From: a virus
IMG/VR virus record: IMGVR_UViG_3300048029_000101
Coordinates: 1-41,745 of that record
Strand: one strand, 5' to 3'
DNA length: 41,745 nt
Position 1 is the stretch's first letter. Every line of letters begins with the position of its first letter. Shown one piece after another: positions 15,995-21,917 of the stretch. A model generated the notes under the pieces. The model was not told the DNA's origin, ran no database searches, and saw nothing but the letters and a program-made list of their open reading frames with translations. Position numbers and translations under genes: made by a program.

Positions 15995-16242
15995 GTTTAA
16001 TATGAAGGGTTATGTTTAATATGAAGGGGTCTACTTCCAGCCTTCCTCAATCCACCAATCACAGTTAGGATATAAATCTAGTAAATCATTTACAACCTTG
16101 TCAATTAATTTTGGCGAGGTTTCTGTGTTTAATATGAAGGGTTTAAGTTCTGTTTTGGTTTGAATAAATAAAGTTTCCATTTGTCTTGTGTTTAATATGA
16201 TGCCCTATGTTTAATATGATGGGTTGCGTTTAATATGATGGG
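15995..16242. repeat. Iteron-like array: six GTTTAATATGAWGGG repeats
   Basis: Copies start at 15995, 16014, 16127, 16190, 16209 and 16228. The fourth ends GATGCC instead of GATGGG. Within the two clusters (first pair, last three) the period is exactly 19 bases, about two helical turns, as in iterons bound by replication initiators. The clusters flank a minus-strand open frame, and a long AT-rich stretch follows. Candidate replication origin or partition site; no function is proven. Confidence 0.75.
16031..16180 (-). CDS. Possible 49-residue protein between repeat clusters
   Basis: Minus-strand frame starting METLFIQTKTELKPF and ending CDWWIEEGWK. One repeat copy (16127-16141) falls in frame and encodes PFILN. 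The composition looks protein-like (amphipathic helix LIDKVVNDLLDLYP). A possible minus-strand -7 box TATGTTTG at 16343-16336, with a TTG 23 bases upstream, could transcribe it. It is the only minus-strand gene in this part, so it may be a remnant or chance frame. Confidence 0.35.
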   Translation of the reverse strand: METLFIQTKTELKPFILNTETSPKLIDKVVNDLLDLYPNCDWWIEEGWK

Positions 16243-16280
16243 GTAATTTTGTTATTTGTAACTATTCTAAATAGCTTATC

Positions 16281-16308
16281 TAGAATGAATATAAATAGTA
16301 AATTTATT
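16281..16308 (+). repeat. Dispersed repeat TAGAATGAATATAAATA, copy 1
   Basis: A 28-base copy that continues GTAAATTTATT. It matches 18441-18468 at all but two positions, and its first 17 bases recur exactly at 16459-16475. Confidence 0.65.
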
Positions 16309-16458
16309 TGTATATGTAATATTTTTTTCATACAGCAAACATACAAAATAGATATTCAAAAAAAGGCAAATAAAAATCGGGTTTTGCTTGTGTATTTAAA
16401 AATATTTTTGTATTCGTGCGCGCGTTCATTATATTAGTAATTTTATACCCTTGTTATT

Positions 16459-16475
16459 TAGAATGAATATAAATA
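16459..16475 (+). repeat. Dispersed repeat TAGAATGAATATAAATA, copy 2
   Basis: Exact 17-base copy, starting 42 bases upstream of the TTG of the promoter at 16501; possible activator site. Confidence 0.6.
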
Positions 16476-16487
16476 AAAAATAATATT

Positions 16488-16519
16488 AAATAAATTAGGT
16501 TTGTATTATAAAAAAGACT
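16488..16519 (+). repeat. 32-base promoter-bearing direct repeat, left copy
   Basis: Matches 16901-16932 at all but about four of 32 positions. The two copies include the promoter region and flank the gene at 16565-16906. Confidence 0.7.
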
Positions 16520-16527
16520 TATATTTG
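16501..16527 (+). promoter_or_regulatory. Host-type promoter for 16565 gene
   Basis: TTG at 16501-16503, 16 bases, TATATTTG at 16520-16527. Spacing is one base short of the usual range, but its repeat partner at 16913 has the same register between TATTAT and the -7 box. Confidence 0.65.
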
Positions 16528-16564
16528 TAGAGTAAAACAAAAACAATAATTTAAAATAAATAAA

Positions 16565-16906
16565 ATGAAAAACTTAAATGAATTAACAGACAGACAACTA
16601 GAATTAAAATTAGACAATGCCTATAAGTCTGACAACCACGATTTAATTGATATTATTGAAAATGAACAAAAATTAAGATATATGAATTGGGAAAAACAAT
16701 TTTCACCAAAGAAAACTATTAATAAAAAACACGTAAAAGCAGGTAATTATGAAGGTATAGAATATAGGCAGGAAATGACTTTTAACAGCAAAGGTAGTAG
16801 GATAAGGTACTATATAGATGGCATCGAAGTTACAAATGAAAAAAGAAGTAAAGCTAAGGAAGTAATTTATAATCTTAAAATAAATAACAAACTTAAAACT
16901 AAATAA
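16565..16906 (+). CDS. Unknown early protein, repeat-flanked
   Basis: A 113-residue, Lys/Asn-rich protein. The N-terminal half is helical (LTDRQLELKLDNAYKSDN), the C-terminal half beta-like with a conserved-looking YEGIEYRQEMTFNSKG. No domain recognised. It is flanked by near-identical 32-base repeats that each carry a promoter, so the unit looks like an inserted single-gene cassette (moron). Function unknown. Confidence 0.65.
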   Translation: MKNLNELTDRQLELKLDNAYKSDNHDLIDIIENEQKLRYMNWEKQFSPKKTINKKHVKAGNYEGIEYRQEMTFNSKGSRIRYYIDGIEVTNEKRSKAKEVIYNLKINNKLKTK

Positions 16907-16932
16907 ATTAGGTTGGTATTATAAAAAAGTAC
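16901..16932 (+). repeat. 32-base promoter-bearing direct repeat, right copy
   Basis: Right partner of 16488-16519; it overlaps the stop codon (16904-16906) of the flanked gene. Confidence 0.7.
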
Positions 16933-16940
16933 TACCTTTG
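16913..16940 (+). promoter_or_regulatory. Host-type promoter for the 16976-18377 gene set
   Basis: TTG at 16913-16915, 17 bases, TACCTTTG at 16933-16940, a perfect TAnnTTTG. Confidence 0.75.
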
Positions 16941-16975
16941 ACAAAACAAATAACATTAACTAAAAAATAAACACA

Positions 16976-17134
16976 ATGAGAAAACTAAAAGTAAACACAA
17001 AATTAACAATTAGAAAAGTTAATAGATTAGATAACATCGATAAAACTGGCTTAGCAATAGGAGTATTTTTCATCTTACCTGCTGTAATCGCGATAATAAA
17101 CAATGTAATAGTTAACGGCTCAAATCTTATATAA
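16976..17134 (+). CDS. 52-residue single-pass membrane protein
   Basis: Frame starting MRKLKVNTKLTIRKV, with a basic N-terminal half, then a hydrophobic helix (about 26-46: LAIGVFFILPAVIAIINNVIV) and a short polar end. It is the first gene after the promoter at 16913 and is followed one base after its stop by the next ATG. Function unknown. Confidence 0.6.
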   Translation: MRKLKVNTKLTIRKVNRLDNIDKTGLAIGVFFILPAVIAIINNVIVNGSNLI

Positions 17135-17135
17135 T

Positions 17136-17294
17136 ATGAACGAAACAATCCAAAAATTAAGAGAGTATTTAAACCTTAATGATGATTGGTATATATCAAA
17201 TCAGTTAGACATATTAGAGAAACAAATAGCTTTAGAAATTACAAAAGCAGAATTAAAACAAGTAACAGAATTAAACAACTTTATAAAAAAATAA
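17136..17294 (+). CDS. 52-residue helical protein
   Basis: Frame starting MNETIQKLREYLNLNDDW. It is helical and charged, with no membrane segment. It sits one base after the previous stop and three before the next ATG, and its codon use matches its neighbours. Function unknown. Confidence 0.6.
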   Translation: MNETIQKLREYLNLNDDWYISNQLDILEKQIALEITKAELKQVTELNNFIKK

Positions 17295-17297
17295 ATT

Positions 17298-17522
17298 ATG
17301 ACTTACACAAAAGAATTAAACTTAGTAGAATTTAAATTTTGGTCAGGTGCAATCCAGCACGAATTTACATACAATGAGTTAAAGCAATTAGAGTTTATAT
17401 TAGAGGATTTGTATCACGAAAAACCACTAACAGAAACAGGTATAAACGATTTATTTTGGTTTGAAGATGAATTACTTTGCGAATGGTTAGGAATAGATTT
17501 TAATGAGTACGAAAACAGATAA
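17298..17522 (+). CDS. Small acidic protein
   Basis: A 74-residue acidic protein rich in aromatic residues (WSGAIQHEFTYNELKQLEF, LFWFEDELLCEWLG). No family recognised. It lies in the closely packed run of small genes behind the promoter at 16913; an anti-host role is typical of such genes but cannot be shown here. Confidence 0.65.
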   Translation: MTYTKELNLVEFKFWSGAIQHEFTYNELKQLEFILEDLYHEKPLTETGINDLFWFEDELLCEWLGIDFNEYENR

Positions 17523-17525
17523 AAT

Positions 17526-17735
17526 ATGAAAGCAAAAATAAGTATATCAACAGCGTACAAAATAAGCAAAAGCCAGAAAGATTTTTTTCTCTATAGACTA
17601 AGCAAAGATGAAACAAAAATAGTAGATTACTTACTTACTAATGATTTAAGCAGGTTTAGAGACCACTTTAATAATAAATTTAGATTAGTGGAGGATATTA
17701 AAAAACAAATAAAAAACTTTAAAATACAATTATAA
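17526..17735 (+). CDS. Small basic protein
   Basis: A 69-residue, Lys-rich, helical protein (MKAKISISTAYKISKSQKDF at the start). The stop overlaps the ATG of the next gene (TAATG). Function unknown. Confidence 0.65.
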   Translation: MKAKISISTAYKISKSQKDFFLYRLSKDETKIVDYLLTNDLSRFRDHFNNKFRLVEDIKKQIKNFKIQL

Positions 17736-18025
17736 TGAGACAAATAACAAGAGAAAGTGTAAACGCTTTTATGACTAGGAAAGAATTTAACAAGCAAAAC
17801 ACTAAAGTTTCAACGCTTAAAAATAAATGGTATTTAAAACTACATAACAATATTATAGCAGTTTTACACCCTGATAATACTTTAATGATTACCAGTTCAG
17901 GCTGGTTTAGCAATACGACAAAAGAAAGATTAAACGCCCTGCAAGGTGTTAACATAGTACAAAAAAACTTTGTTTGGTATCTTAATGGTAAGGAATGGAA
18001 CGGAGAATTAACAGAGATAAAATAA
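17735..18025 (+). CDS. Conserved small phage protein of unknown function
   Basis: A 96-residue protein. The C-terminal pattern SSGWFSNTTKERLNALQGV, then VQKNFVWYLNGKEWNG, resembles, by recall, a widespread family of small phage and plasmid proteins without assigned function. The N-terminus (ITRESVNAFMTRKEF) fits the same family. It overlaps the previous gene by TAATG. Confidence 0.7.
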   Translation: MRQITRESVNAFMTRKEFNKQNTKVSTLKNKWYLKLHNNIIAVLHPDNTLMITSSGWFSNTTKERLNALQGVNIVQKNFVWYLNGKEWNGELTEIK

Positions 18026-18062
18026 AAGTATTACATTTACAAAGAATTTAAAAACTATAATT

Positions 18063-18179
18063 ATGAACAACATTAACAACATTAACAACATTATCTATTG
18101 TATTGACGCACATTACAACGAACTAGAAATAAATGATTTCGATTTCTACAATGATTTTACTAACAAATTAAATAAGTAA
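18063..18179 (+). CDS. Possible 38-residue protein with Asn-Asn-Ile repeats
   Basis: Short frame starting MNNINNINNIIYC, built on a 9-base tandem repeat (AACAACATT three times, 18066-18092), with an acidic C-terminal half (NELEINDFDFYNDF). It has an A-rich leader and ends three bases before the next ATG, fitting the local gene spacing. The tandem repeat may vary in copy number. Confidence 0.5.
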   Translation: MNNINNINNIIYCIDAHYNELEINDFDFYNDFTNKLNK

Positions 18180-18182
18180 GAT

Positions 18183-18377
18183 ATGACCGAACAAATAAAT
18201 AACATTTCAAAACAAATAGAATTGACAAAAGACAAAGTGTATCAATCAAACAATATTATAAATATACTACACTTTTACACAAATATAAATAACAATTCTT
18301 CCGTATTAGAGATGCTTGAAGATGTTAAAAAAGAAGTACTACTCCAAGAGGAGTTAATCAAAGAAACTCTTTTGTGA
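18183..18377 (+). CDS. Small coiled-coil protein
   Basis: A 64-residue helical protein with heptad-like spacing at both ends (NISKQIELTKDKVYQSNNII; LEMLEDVKKEVLLQEELIKE). Last gene before a terminator. Function unknown. Confidence 0.6.
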   Translation: MTEQINNISKQIELTKDKVYQSNNIINILHFYTNINNNSSVLEMLEDVKKEVLLQEELIKETLL

Positions 18378-18403
18378 TTAAGTAAACAAATAACAATTAA
18401 ATA

Positions 18404-18438
18404 AGCCTATATTAATTAATTTTAGTATAGGTTTTTTA
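18404..18438 (+). terminator. Rho-independent terminator
   Basis: Stem CCTATA (18406-18411) / TATAGG (18426-18431), extended by AA/TT, followed by a T run. Ends the run of small genes begun at 16913. Confidence 0.7.
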
Positions 18439-18440
18439 TT

Positions 18441-18468
18441 TAGATTGAAAATAAATAGTAAATTTATT
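18441..18468 (+). repeat. Dispersed repeat TAGATTGAAAATAAATA, copy 3
   Basis: 28-base near copy of 16281-16308, starting 37 bases upstream of the TTG of the promoter at 18478. Confidence 0.65.
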
Positions 18469-18477
18469 AAAATATAT

Positions 18478-18508
18478 TTGGTCAGTATTCAAATAAATAT
18501 TATCTTTG
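18478..18508 (+). promoter_or_regulatory. Host-type promoter for 18531 gene
   Basis: TTG at 18478-18480, 20 bases, TATCTTTG at 18501-18508. Lacks the GTATGTCA box of the other early promoters but has the dispersed repeat upstream. Confidence 0.75.
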
Positions 18509-18530
18509 AGTATAATTAAAAACTTATATT

Positions 18531-18884
18531 ATGAAAGAGTATTTTTTAAAAGTTGCTAATAAAGATTTAAGGATAAACAGAGCTTATTTATCAGTTTTTG
18601 AAAACGATAAAGAGACTACTCTAATCGAGTATATAACGCCAGTTACAAAAAACGGATGGGAGTCTTCTAAGAAAATATACGAGAACTTAGATATTTTAGA
18701 GCGTGAAAGTGATTGTGAATTAATAATAACAGAGAATTGTGCTAATATGCTTATTGAAAAATACGCCAATGTAAAAGCTAAGGTATTTAACAAGACACCA
18801 GACTATTACACTTCGTTTAGTAAAGCTCACGCAATAGCTAATTTTATATCTAAAAATGGGACTGACCCATACGACATAGGATAA
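18531..18884 (+). CDS. Unknown early protein, single-gene transcript
   Basis: A 117-residue protein, mixed alpha/beta, starting MKEYFLKVANKDLRIN and containing ELIITENCANMLIEKYA at about 63-79. No family recognised. It has its own promoter and terminator, so it is an independent cassette, as is common for phage accessory genes. Confidence 0.65.
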   Translation: MKEYFLKVANKDLRINRAYLSVFENDKETTLIEYITPVTKNGWESSKKIYENLDILERESDCELIITENCANMLIEKYANVKAKVFNKTPDYYTSFSKAHAIANFISKNGTDPYDIG

Positions 18885-18913
18885 ATAACACATACAATTA
18901 ACTAACCAAATAG

Positions 18914-18936
18914 CCCTCTTAATTGAGGGTTTTTTT
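18914..18936 (+). terminator. Rho-independent terminator
   Basis: Stem CCCTC (18914-18918) / GAGGG (18925-18929), loop TTAATT, then seven T. Ends the 18531 gene. Confidence 0.85.
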
Positions 18937-19279
18937 ATATACAAATATATTGACAAATGTAGTAAGGAATATATGAGAATATAATAGAGACTTAAAACCA
19001 ATAAATAAACTCATCTAACAGCTTATAATCTAACAACAATACTAACATACCAGATAAATATTTAAATAGCTTAGAGAGGCTTAGAATAGATATAGAGTAT
19101 TAACGTAATATGGATAATGTATATGTGTAGTAAGCCGATTAAGTGAATTCAACGTAAAATGAATGTTGGGTATGTGTAGTAACTCAATTCAATGAAATCA
19201 AAATATATCTAAAAAAGGTTCTATAGGGGTTTTTTTATAATTTGTAACTACTTGATTACTAGTGTTTATAAAATAATTT
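18937..19279. other. Non-coding region between convergent transcripts
   Basis: About 340 bases without a plausible gene, between the end of the plus-strand early genes and the end of the minus-strand operon. It contains a 32-base degenerate direct repeat (19102-19133 and 19151-19182, period 49) and an AT-rich remainder. It may hold a DNA site such as an attachment or origin element, or just be junction sequence. Confidence 0.5.
19102..19182. repeat. Two 32-base degenerate direct repeats
   Basis: Copies 19102-19133 and 19151-19182 both begin AACGTAA and end TATGTGTAGTAA, the last 12 bases being identical. Spacing is 49 bases. Probable protein-binding site pair; function unknown. Confidence 0.6.
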
Positions 19280-19315
19280 AGTTCCCCAACTTTTACAAAT
19301 CGAGGAACTTTTTTT
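19280..19315. terminator. Terminator, possibly bidirectional
   Basis: Stem AGTTCC (19280-19285) / GGAACT (19304-19309) with an 18-base loop and a T run on the plus strand. It abuts the end of the minus-strand operon; on that strand the following TAAATTATTTT is a poorer T run. Confidence 0.6.
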
Positions 19316-19715
19316 ATATTCTATGTTTATTTACTGCTCTTGGTGTTATATCTAGTATCTCAGCTATTTCTTTACTACTTATATTTGGTTTTAGATTTAC
19401 TATCTCTCTAACCTTCTCTTTAGTCTTTACTTTAGCTTCTCTACTTATCTCTCTTATCTTAACATCTATATCTAGACTTCTTCTCATATCTGCTAAATAC
19501 TTTTCTTGACGTTGCTTATATTCTTTACCCCAATTATATGTATGGTGATGTATCCAAGACATAGGTTTGTTGTAGTCTTCAAAGTTGCTTATGTAATGCC
19601 TAGACCAAATATTATCTGGTTTAGACATCCACACAAACTCATAACCATCATATACTACTTTATGATTAGTTACTTCTTTCAGGTTCTTTAATTGTTCTGT
19701 AGTCCAGTTAGTCAT
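19314..19715 (-). CDS. HTH DNA-binding protein
   Basis: A 133-residue protein. The C-terminal end (about 104-133) has a helix-turn-helix, NISSKEIAEILDITPRAVNK, of the type that reads DNA. The N-terminal part is aromatic- and His-rich (WIHHHTYNWGKEY at about 54-66) and the middle is a basic helix. Last gene of the minus-strand operon; its ATG overlaps the stop of a membrane micro-gene. Possible transcription regulator; target unknown. Confidence 0.65.
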   Translation of the reverse strand: MTNWTTEQLKNLKEVTNHKVVYDGYEFVWMSKPDNIWSRHYISNFEDYNKPMSWIHHHTYNWGKEYKQRQEKYLADMRRSLDIDVKIREISREAKVKTKEKVREIVNLKPNISSKEIAEILDITPRAVNKHRI

Positions 19716-19795
19716 TAATTACTAATATAAGTTAATACTAATGCTATAATACCTACTATAGCTAATCTAAATACGAATACTAATGGTTCTTTCAT
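19715..19795 (-). CDS. 26-residue membrane micro-peptide
   Basis: Frame starting MKEPLVFVFRLAIVG: one hydrophobic helix with a short charged start and a polar SN end. Its stop overlaps the ATG of the HTH gene (TAATG) and it begins three bases after the stop of another micro-gene. Junction geometry supports it; length makes it uncertain. Confidence 0.5.
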   Translation of the reverse strand: MKEPLVFVFRLAIVGIIALVLTYISN

Positions 19796-19798
19796 AAT

Positions 19799-19903
19799 TT
19801 ATTTATTTAATGCTATTACTGTTAATATTATTACTAACGCTACTACTGAAGATGCTAAGAAGAATGTTATTACTCCTTGTAATGTTGTTGATTTATTTTC
19901 CAT
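19799..19903 (-). CDS. 34-residue membrane micro-peptide
   Basis: Frame starting MENKSTTLQGVITFF: polar start, then a hydrophobic helix (about 10-32) and a basic end. It sits directly downstream of the 74-residue gene and upstream of another micro-peptide. Role unknown. Confidence 0.5.
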   Translation of the reverse strand: MENKSTTLQGVITFFLASSVVALVIILTVIALNK

Positions 19904-19905
19904 AT

Positions 19906-20130
19906 CTATTTGTCTCCACTTAAATCACATAGCCTAGTAATAAATTCCGTTCTAATCTCACTTTCTAGGTTCCCCATAGCTCCATTAAACACTTCCCTCT
20001 CTCTCTCCAGCATTCCTTCTGCTAACCTTATAGAGTTTATTACTCCTCCTTTATACATAGCATCATCTTCTGAGATAGAATCTCTTAAATCCTCTAATTG
20101 CTTTATTAATTCTTGTATTGGTGTTTTCAT
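19906..20130 (-). CDS. Small acidic helical protein
   Basis: A 74-residue, charged, largely helical protein starting MKTPIQELIKQLEDLRD; no family recognised. It belongs to the minus-strand operon, 11 bases after the nucleotide hydrolase-like gene. Confidence 0.65.
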   Translation of the reverse strand: MKTPIQELIKQLEDLRDSISEDDAMYKGGVINSIRLAEGMLEREREVFNGAMGNLESEIRTEFITRLCDLSGDK

Positions 20131-20141
20131 ATCTATTTGCT

Positions 20142-20624
20142 TTAATGTTTGTTAGTTAAATATCTTTCTAATCCTGCTAAAGCTCTCCAAGCTACTTTAG
20201 TTAAGTGTAATACACCATCATCATCTATAGGGTTTATAGTATGGTCTATAAGATGTCTTGTTAAAGCATCATACTCATCTTTAGATTTATCCATATCCCA
20301 ATGTAATGGTTTGTCTGGATGGTGTTGTTTATTTCCAGCTTTACTACATCTAGCCACTTCTTTTAAAGCATTTGGAAAGTATTTTAATACTCCACTAAAT
20401 ACTGGTGTAGCTTTTCTACTAGCAGCTTTATCTGTAGGACTAACAACCTCTGCTTCTACATTGATATCATTAACAGACTTATTAAAGCCATATAACATAT
20501 CTTGTTCGTAAGTCATAGTCTCGGTGTAATGCTCTCCGTTATTACCGTTCTGAGCTATTGTTCTCATTCTTCTTTCGTGTTCTTCTGATTCTAGCATTTC
20601 TGCCATTTTTTCTCTTGTATTCAT
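20142..20624 (-). CDS. dATP/dGTP diphosphohydrolase-like protein (DUF5664/PF18909 type)
   Basis: A 160-residue protein. The C-terminal two thirds resembles, by recall, the all-helical phage (d)NTP diphosphohydrolase-like family: FSGVLKYFPNALKEVAR (about 76-92), KPLHWD (about 105-110), EYDALTRHLIDH (about 117-128) and the ending DDGVLHLTKVAWRALAGLERYL. Related phage enzymes remove normal purine nucleotides or adjust pools. The N-terminal 70 residues are charged and unrecognised. Activity is inferred from family only. Its ATG overlaps the DnaA-like stop. Confidence 0.65.
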   Translation of the reverse strand: MNTREKMAEMLESEEHERRMRTIAQNGNNGEHYTETMTYEQDMLYGFNKSVNDINVEAEVVSPTDKAASRKATPVFSGVLKYFPNALKEVARCSKAGNKQHHPDKPLHWDMDKSKDEYDALTRHLIDHTINPIDDDGVLHLTKVAWRALAGLERYLTNKH

Positions 20625-21040
20625 TATGTTATTATTTTTAGTATTTTATTTAAATGATTTATGTCTTTACCCATAAGAGCGTTATACACCTCTTGTCTAA
20701 TATCGCTTATAACACTATTCCTAGCTATGCTACTATTTTGATACGTGTCAGTAGATTCTATTATAGCTCTTAACTCTAAGTAGTACATTTTATACTTAGG
20801 CATTACTTCTAAATCATTATCTACTACTTTTATGGAGTGCATTACATTATCGTGCTTCTGACCAAATAAGTCTCCTATATCTTGGTATATCATACCAGTA
20901 AGTTCTCTTATAATCTTACAAGCATACATTCTAGGTCTAACTATATTAGTCTTTCTACTCTTTATCCTGCAATCTGTCTCGAAGTATTTGTTTACCTGCA
21001 CTATTACTTCCTTCGCTATCTCGTATTGTTCCTTTGTCAT
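20624..21040 (-). CDS. DnaA domain IV-like DNA-binding protein
   Basis: A 138-residue protein whose segment from about 27 to 75 resembles the DNA-binding domain IV of DnaA: SRKTNIVRPRMYACKIIREL matches the R-x-x-x-x-x-x-R helix, then IGDLFGQKHDNVMHSIK matches the signature that reads the DnaA box (family pattern FGxRDHxTVxHA). No ATPase domain is present, so it is a stand-alone reader. It may control replication initiation or repress transcription, and is a candidate binder of the phage's repeat array; that is inference. Confidence 0.75.
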   Translation of the reverse strand: MTKEQYEIAKEVIVQVNKYFETDCRIKSRKTNIVRPRMYACKIIRELTGMIYQDIGDLFGQKHDNVMHSIKVVDNDLEVMPKYKMYYLELRAIIESTDTYQNSSIARNSVISDIRQEVYNALMGKDINHLNKILKIIT

Positions 21041-21104
21041 ATTGTTCTAGTTTACAGTAGCAACCACCAACTCTTAGTTGGCAGTCGCATATCCTTTGTT
21101 GCAT
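20955..21104 (-). CDS. Possible Cys-rich 49-residue protein overlapping the DnaA-like gene
   Basis: Frame starting MQQRICDCQLRVGGCYC: two CxC pairs in the first 17 residues could bind zinc, followed by a charged tail. The ATG lies just past the stop of the 117-residue gene, while the last 86 bases overlap the start of the DnaA-like gene in another frame. Its start fits the operon spacing well, but the long overlap is unusual. Confidence 0.4.
   Translation of the reverse strand: MQQRICDCQLRVGGCYCKLEQYDKGTIRDSEGSNSAGKQILRDRLQDKE
21067..21081. promoter_or_regulatory. Inverted repeat upstream of the DnaA-like start
   Basis: CCAACT (21067-21072) CTT AGTTGG (21076-21081), a perfect 6-base hairpin about 26 bases before the DnaA-like ATG. 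It may be an operator or an mRNA hairpin affecting that start. Confidence 0.4.
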
Positions 21105-21105
21105 A

Positions 21106-21459
21106 TTATATTTTATCTATTTTAGCTTGAGCATCTTTTAAATATTCCTCTCTATTGTCTTCGTAATCACTTAAAAGACCCTCTATAATAACTAATTCAT
21201 CTAAATCTAATCCAGCTATAGTTGTTACTACAGAATCTATCTTATTTAATATATTAGTAGTCATTTCTGGGTCTGAAGCATAAACTGAATCAAATTCTTG
21301 TCTTACTATAGGTTCTAACATCTTATTAGTCCTATTAATCTGCTGTTTTAAGCTACTTTTATATCTATTTGTTAATACTAGCTCTTCGTTAGCTTCTAAG
21401 AGCAACTGAGACATTAATACTGATTTTAAATAGCTAATTGTTTCTTTACTTACTTCCAT
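21106..21459 (-). CDS. Unknown helical protein
   Basis: A 117-residue acidic, almost wholly helical protein with probable coiled coil (LEANEELVLTNRYKSSLKQQ at about 21-40). ATG overlaps the stop of a 47-residue gene by TAATG. No family recognised. Confidence 0.65.
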   Translation of the reverse strand: MEVSKETISYLKSVLMSQLLLEANEELVLTNRYKSSLKQQINRTNKMLEPIVRQEFDSVYASDPEMTTNILNKIDSVVTTIAGLDLDELVIIEGLLSDYEDNREEYLKDAQAKIDKI

Positions 21460-21602
21460 TATATACCTGTGTTTATACCGTTATCAATTACTTGGATTAT
21501 GTGTCTAAATGTAGACCTTTCTTGTTCGCCAGTTACATCTGTTCCATTTAAGAACAATTTATAATGGTCTTTCTTAGTTTTTCTTAATTCAATGTTATTC
21601 AT
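21459..21602 (-). CDS. 47-residue protein of the minus-strand operon
   Basis: Frame starting MNNIELRKTKKDHYKLF. It overlaps the previous gene's 3' end by 8 bases and its stop overlaps the next ATG (TAATG), so it fills the gap exactly. The sequence is protein-like (KLFLNGTDVTGEQERSTF, beta then helix). Function unknown. Confidence 0.6.
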   Translation of the reverse strand: MNNIELRKTKKDHYKLFLNGTDVTGEQERSTFRHIIQVIDNGINTGI

Positions 21603-21855
21603 TTCTACTTGCTTTTAAATTCATTACGCTTTTAAAGAACTTTCTGTCCTGTACTAGATTATCTTTTATAAATTTCTCTATTAAATAATATTCAGCCATA
21701 AACATCTCTAGCGAATACCTAATTATCTGACCATCTTCAGCCTTCTTATCTTGTATGTGTTTAAGGAAGTGATAGCTACCGTCAGTATCTGTCTCCATAA
21801 AGACTGTTACTTTACTTTTGTCATTCTCATAACTTGTTAAATCTTCTATTTGCAT
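21595..21855 (-). CDS. Unknown protein, first gene after the 21905 promoter
   Basis: An 86-residue protein starting MQIEDLTSYEND. The frame is open further upstream (to 21927), but a promoter occupies 21875-21905, so the ATG at 21855 is chosen. Contains VFMETDTDGSYHFLKHIQDK and a helical, basic end. No family recognised. Confidence 0.65.
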   Translation of the reverse strand: MQIEDLTSYENDKSKVTVFMETDTDGSYHFLKHIQDKKAEDGQIIRYSLEMFMAEYYLIEKFIKDNLVQDRKFFKSVMNLKASRNE

Positions 21856-21874
21856 ATTTAGTTGTTTTGAGTTG

Positions 21875-21905
21875 CAAACATACGATAAATTATTGACGTA
21901 TGCAA
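21875..21905 (-). promoter_or_regulatory. Early minus-strand promoter with GTATGTCA-type box
   Basis: Read on the minus strand: TTG (21905-21903), 20 bases, TATGTTTG (21882-21875), with CATACGTCA after TTG. Same layout as the plus-strand promoters at 7097, 7432 and 12930. Confidence 0.8.
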
Positions 21906-21917
21906 GCTTTTTGTTAA

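Larger units (their letters stand above)
16243..16499. other. AT-rich non-coding stretch beside the repeat array
   Basis: About 260 bases of very AT-rich DNA with no convincing gene. It holds two copies of TAGAATGAATATAAATA (16281 and 16459), a possible minus-strand -7 box (16336-16343), and an isolated alternating GTGCGCGCGT at 16416-16425, striking in such AT-rich surroundings. It could be a DNA-unwinding element for an origin at the iteron-like array. Confidence 0.5.

Noticed and set aside
15995-16242. CRISPR array
   Set aside because: The 15-base repeats are too short, spacing is 19, 63 or 113 bases, and there are no uniform unique spacers or cas genes.
16249-16437. Plus-strand 62-codon frame in the AT-rich region
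   Set aside because: Low-complexity composition (Ile/Phe/Lys), no leader or promoter, no neighbours in register; treated as non-coding DNA beside the repeat array.
16960-17148. Minus-strand frame across the gene at 16976
   Set aside because: The plus-strand 52-residue membrane protein has a promoter, an A-rich leader and operon spacing; the minus frame has none.
20149-20511. Plus-strand frame opposite the DUF5664-like gene
   Set aside because: Antisense of a conserved helical protein; Ser/Leu-rich composition typical of a shadow frame.
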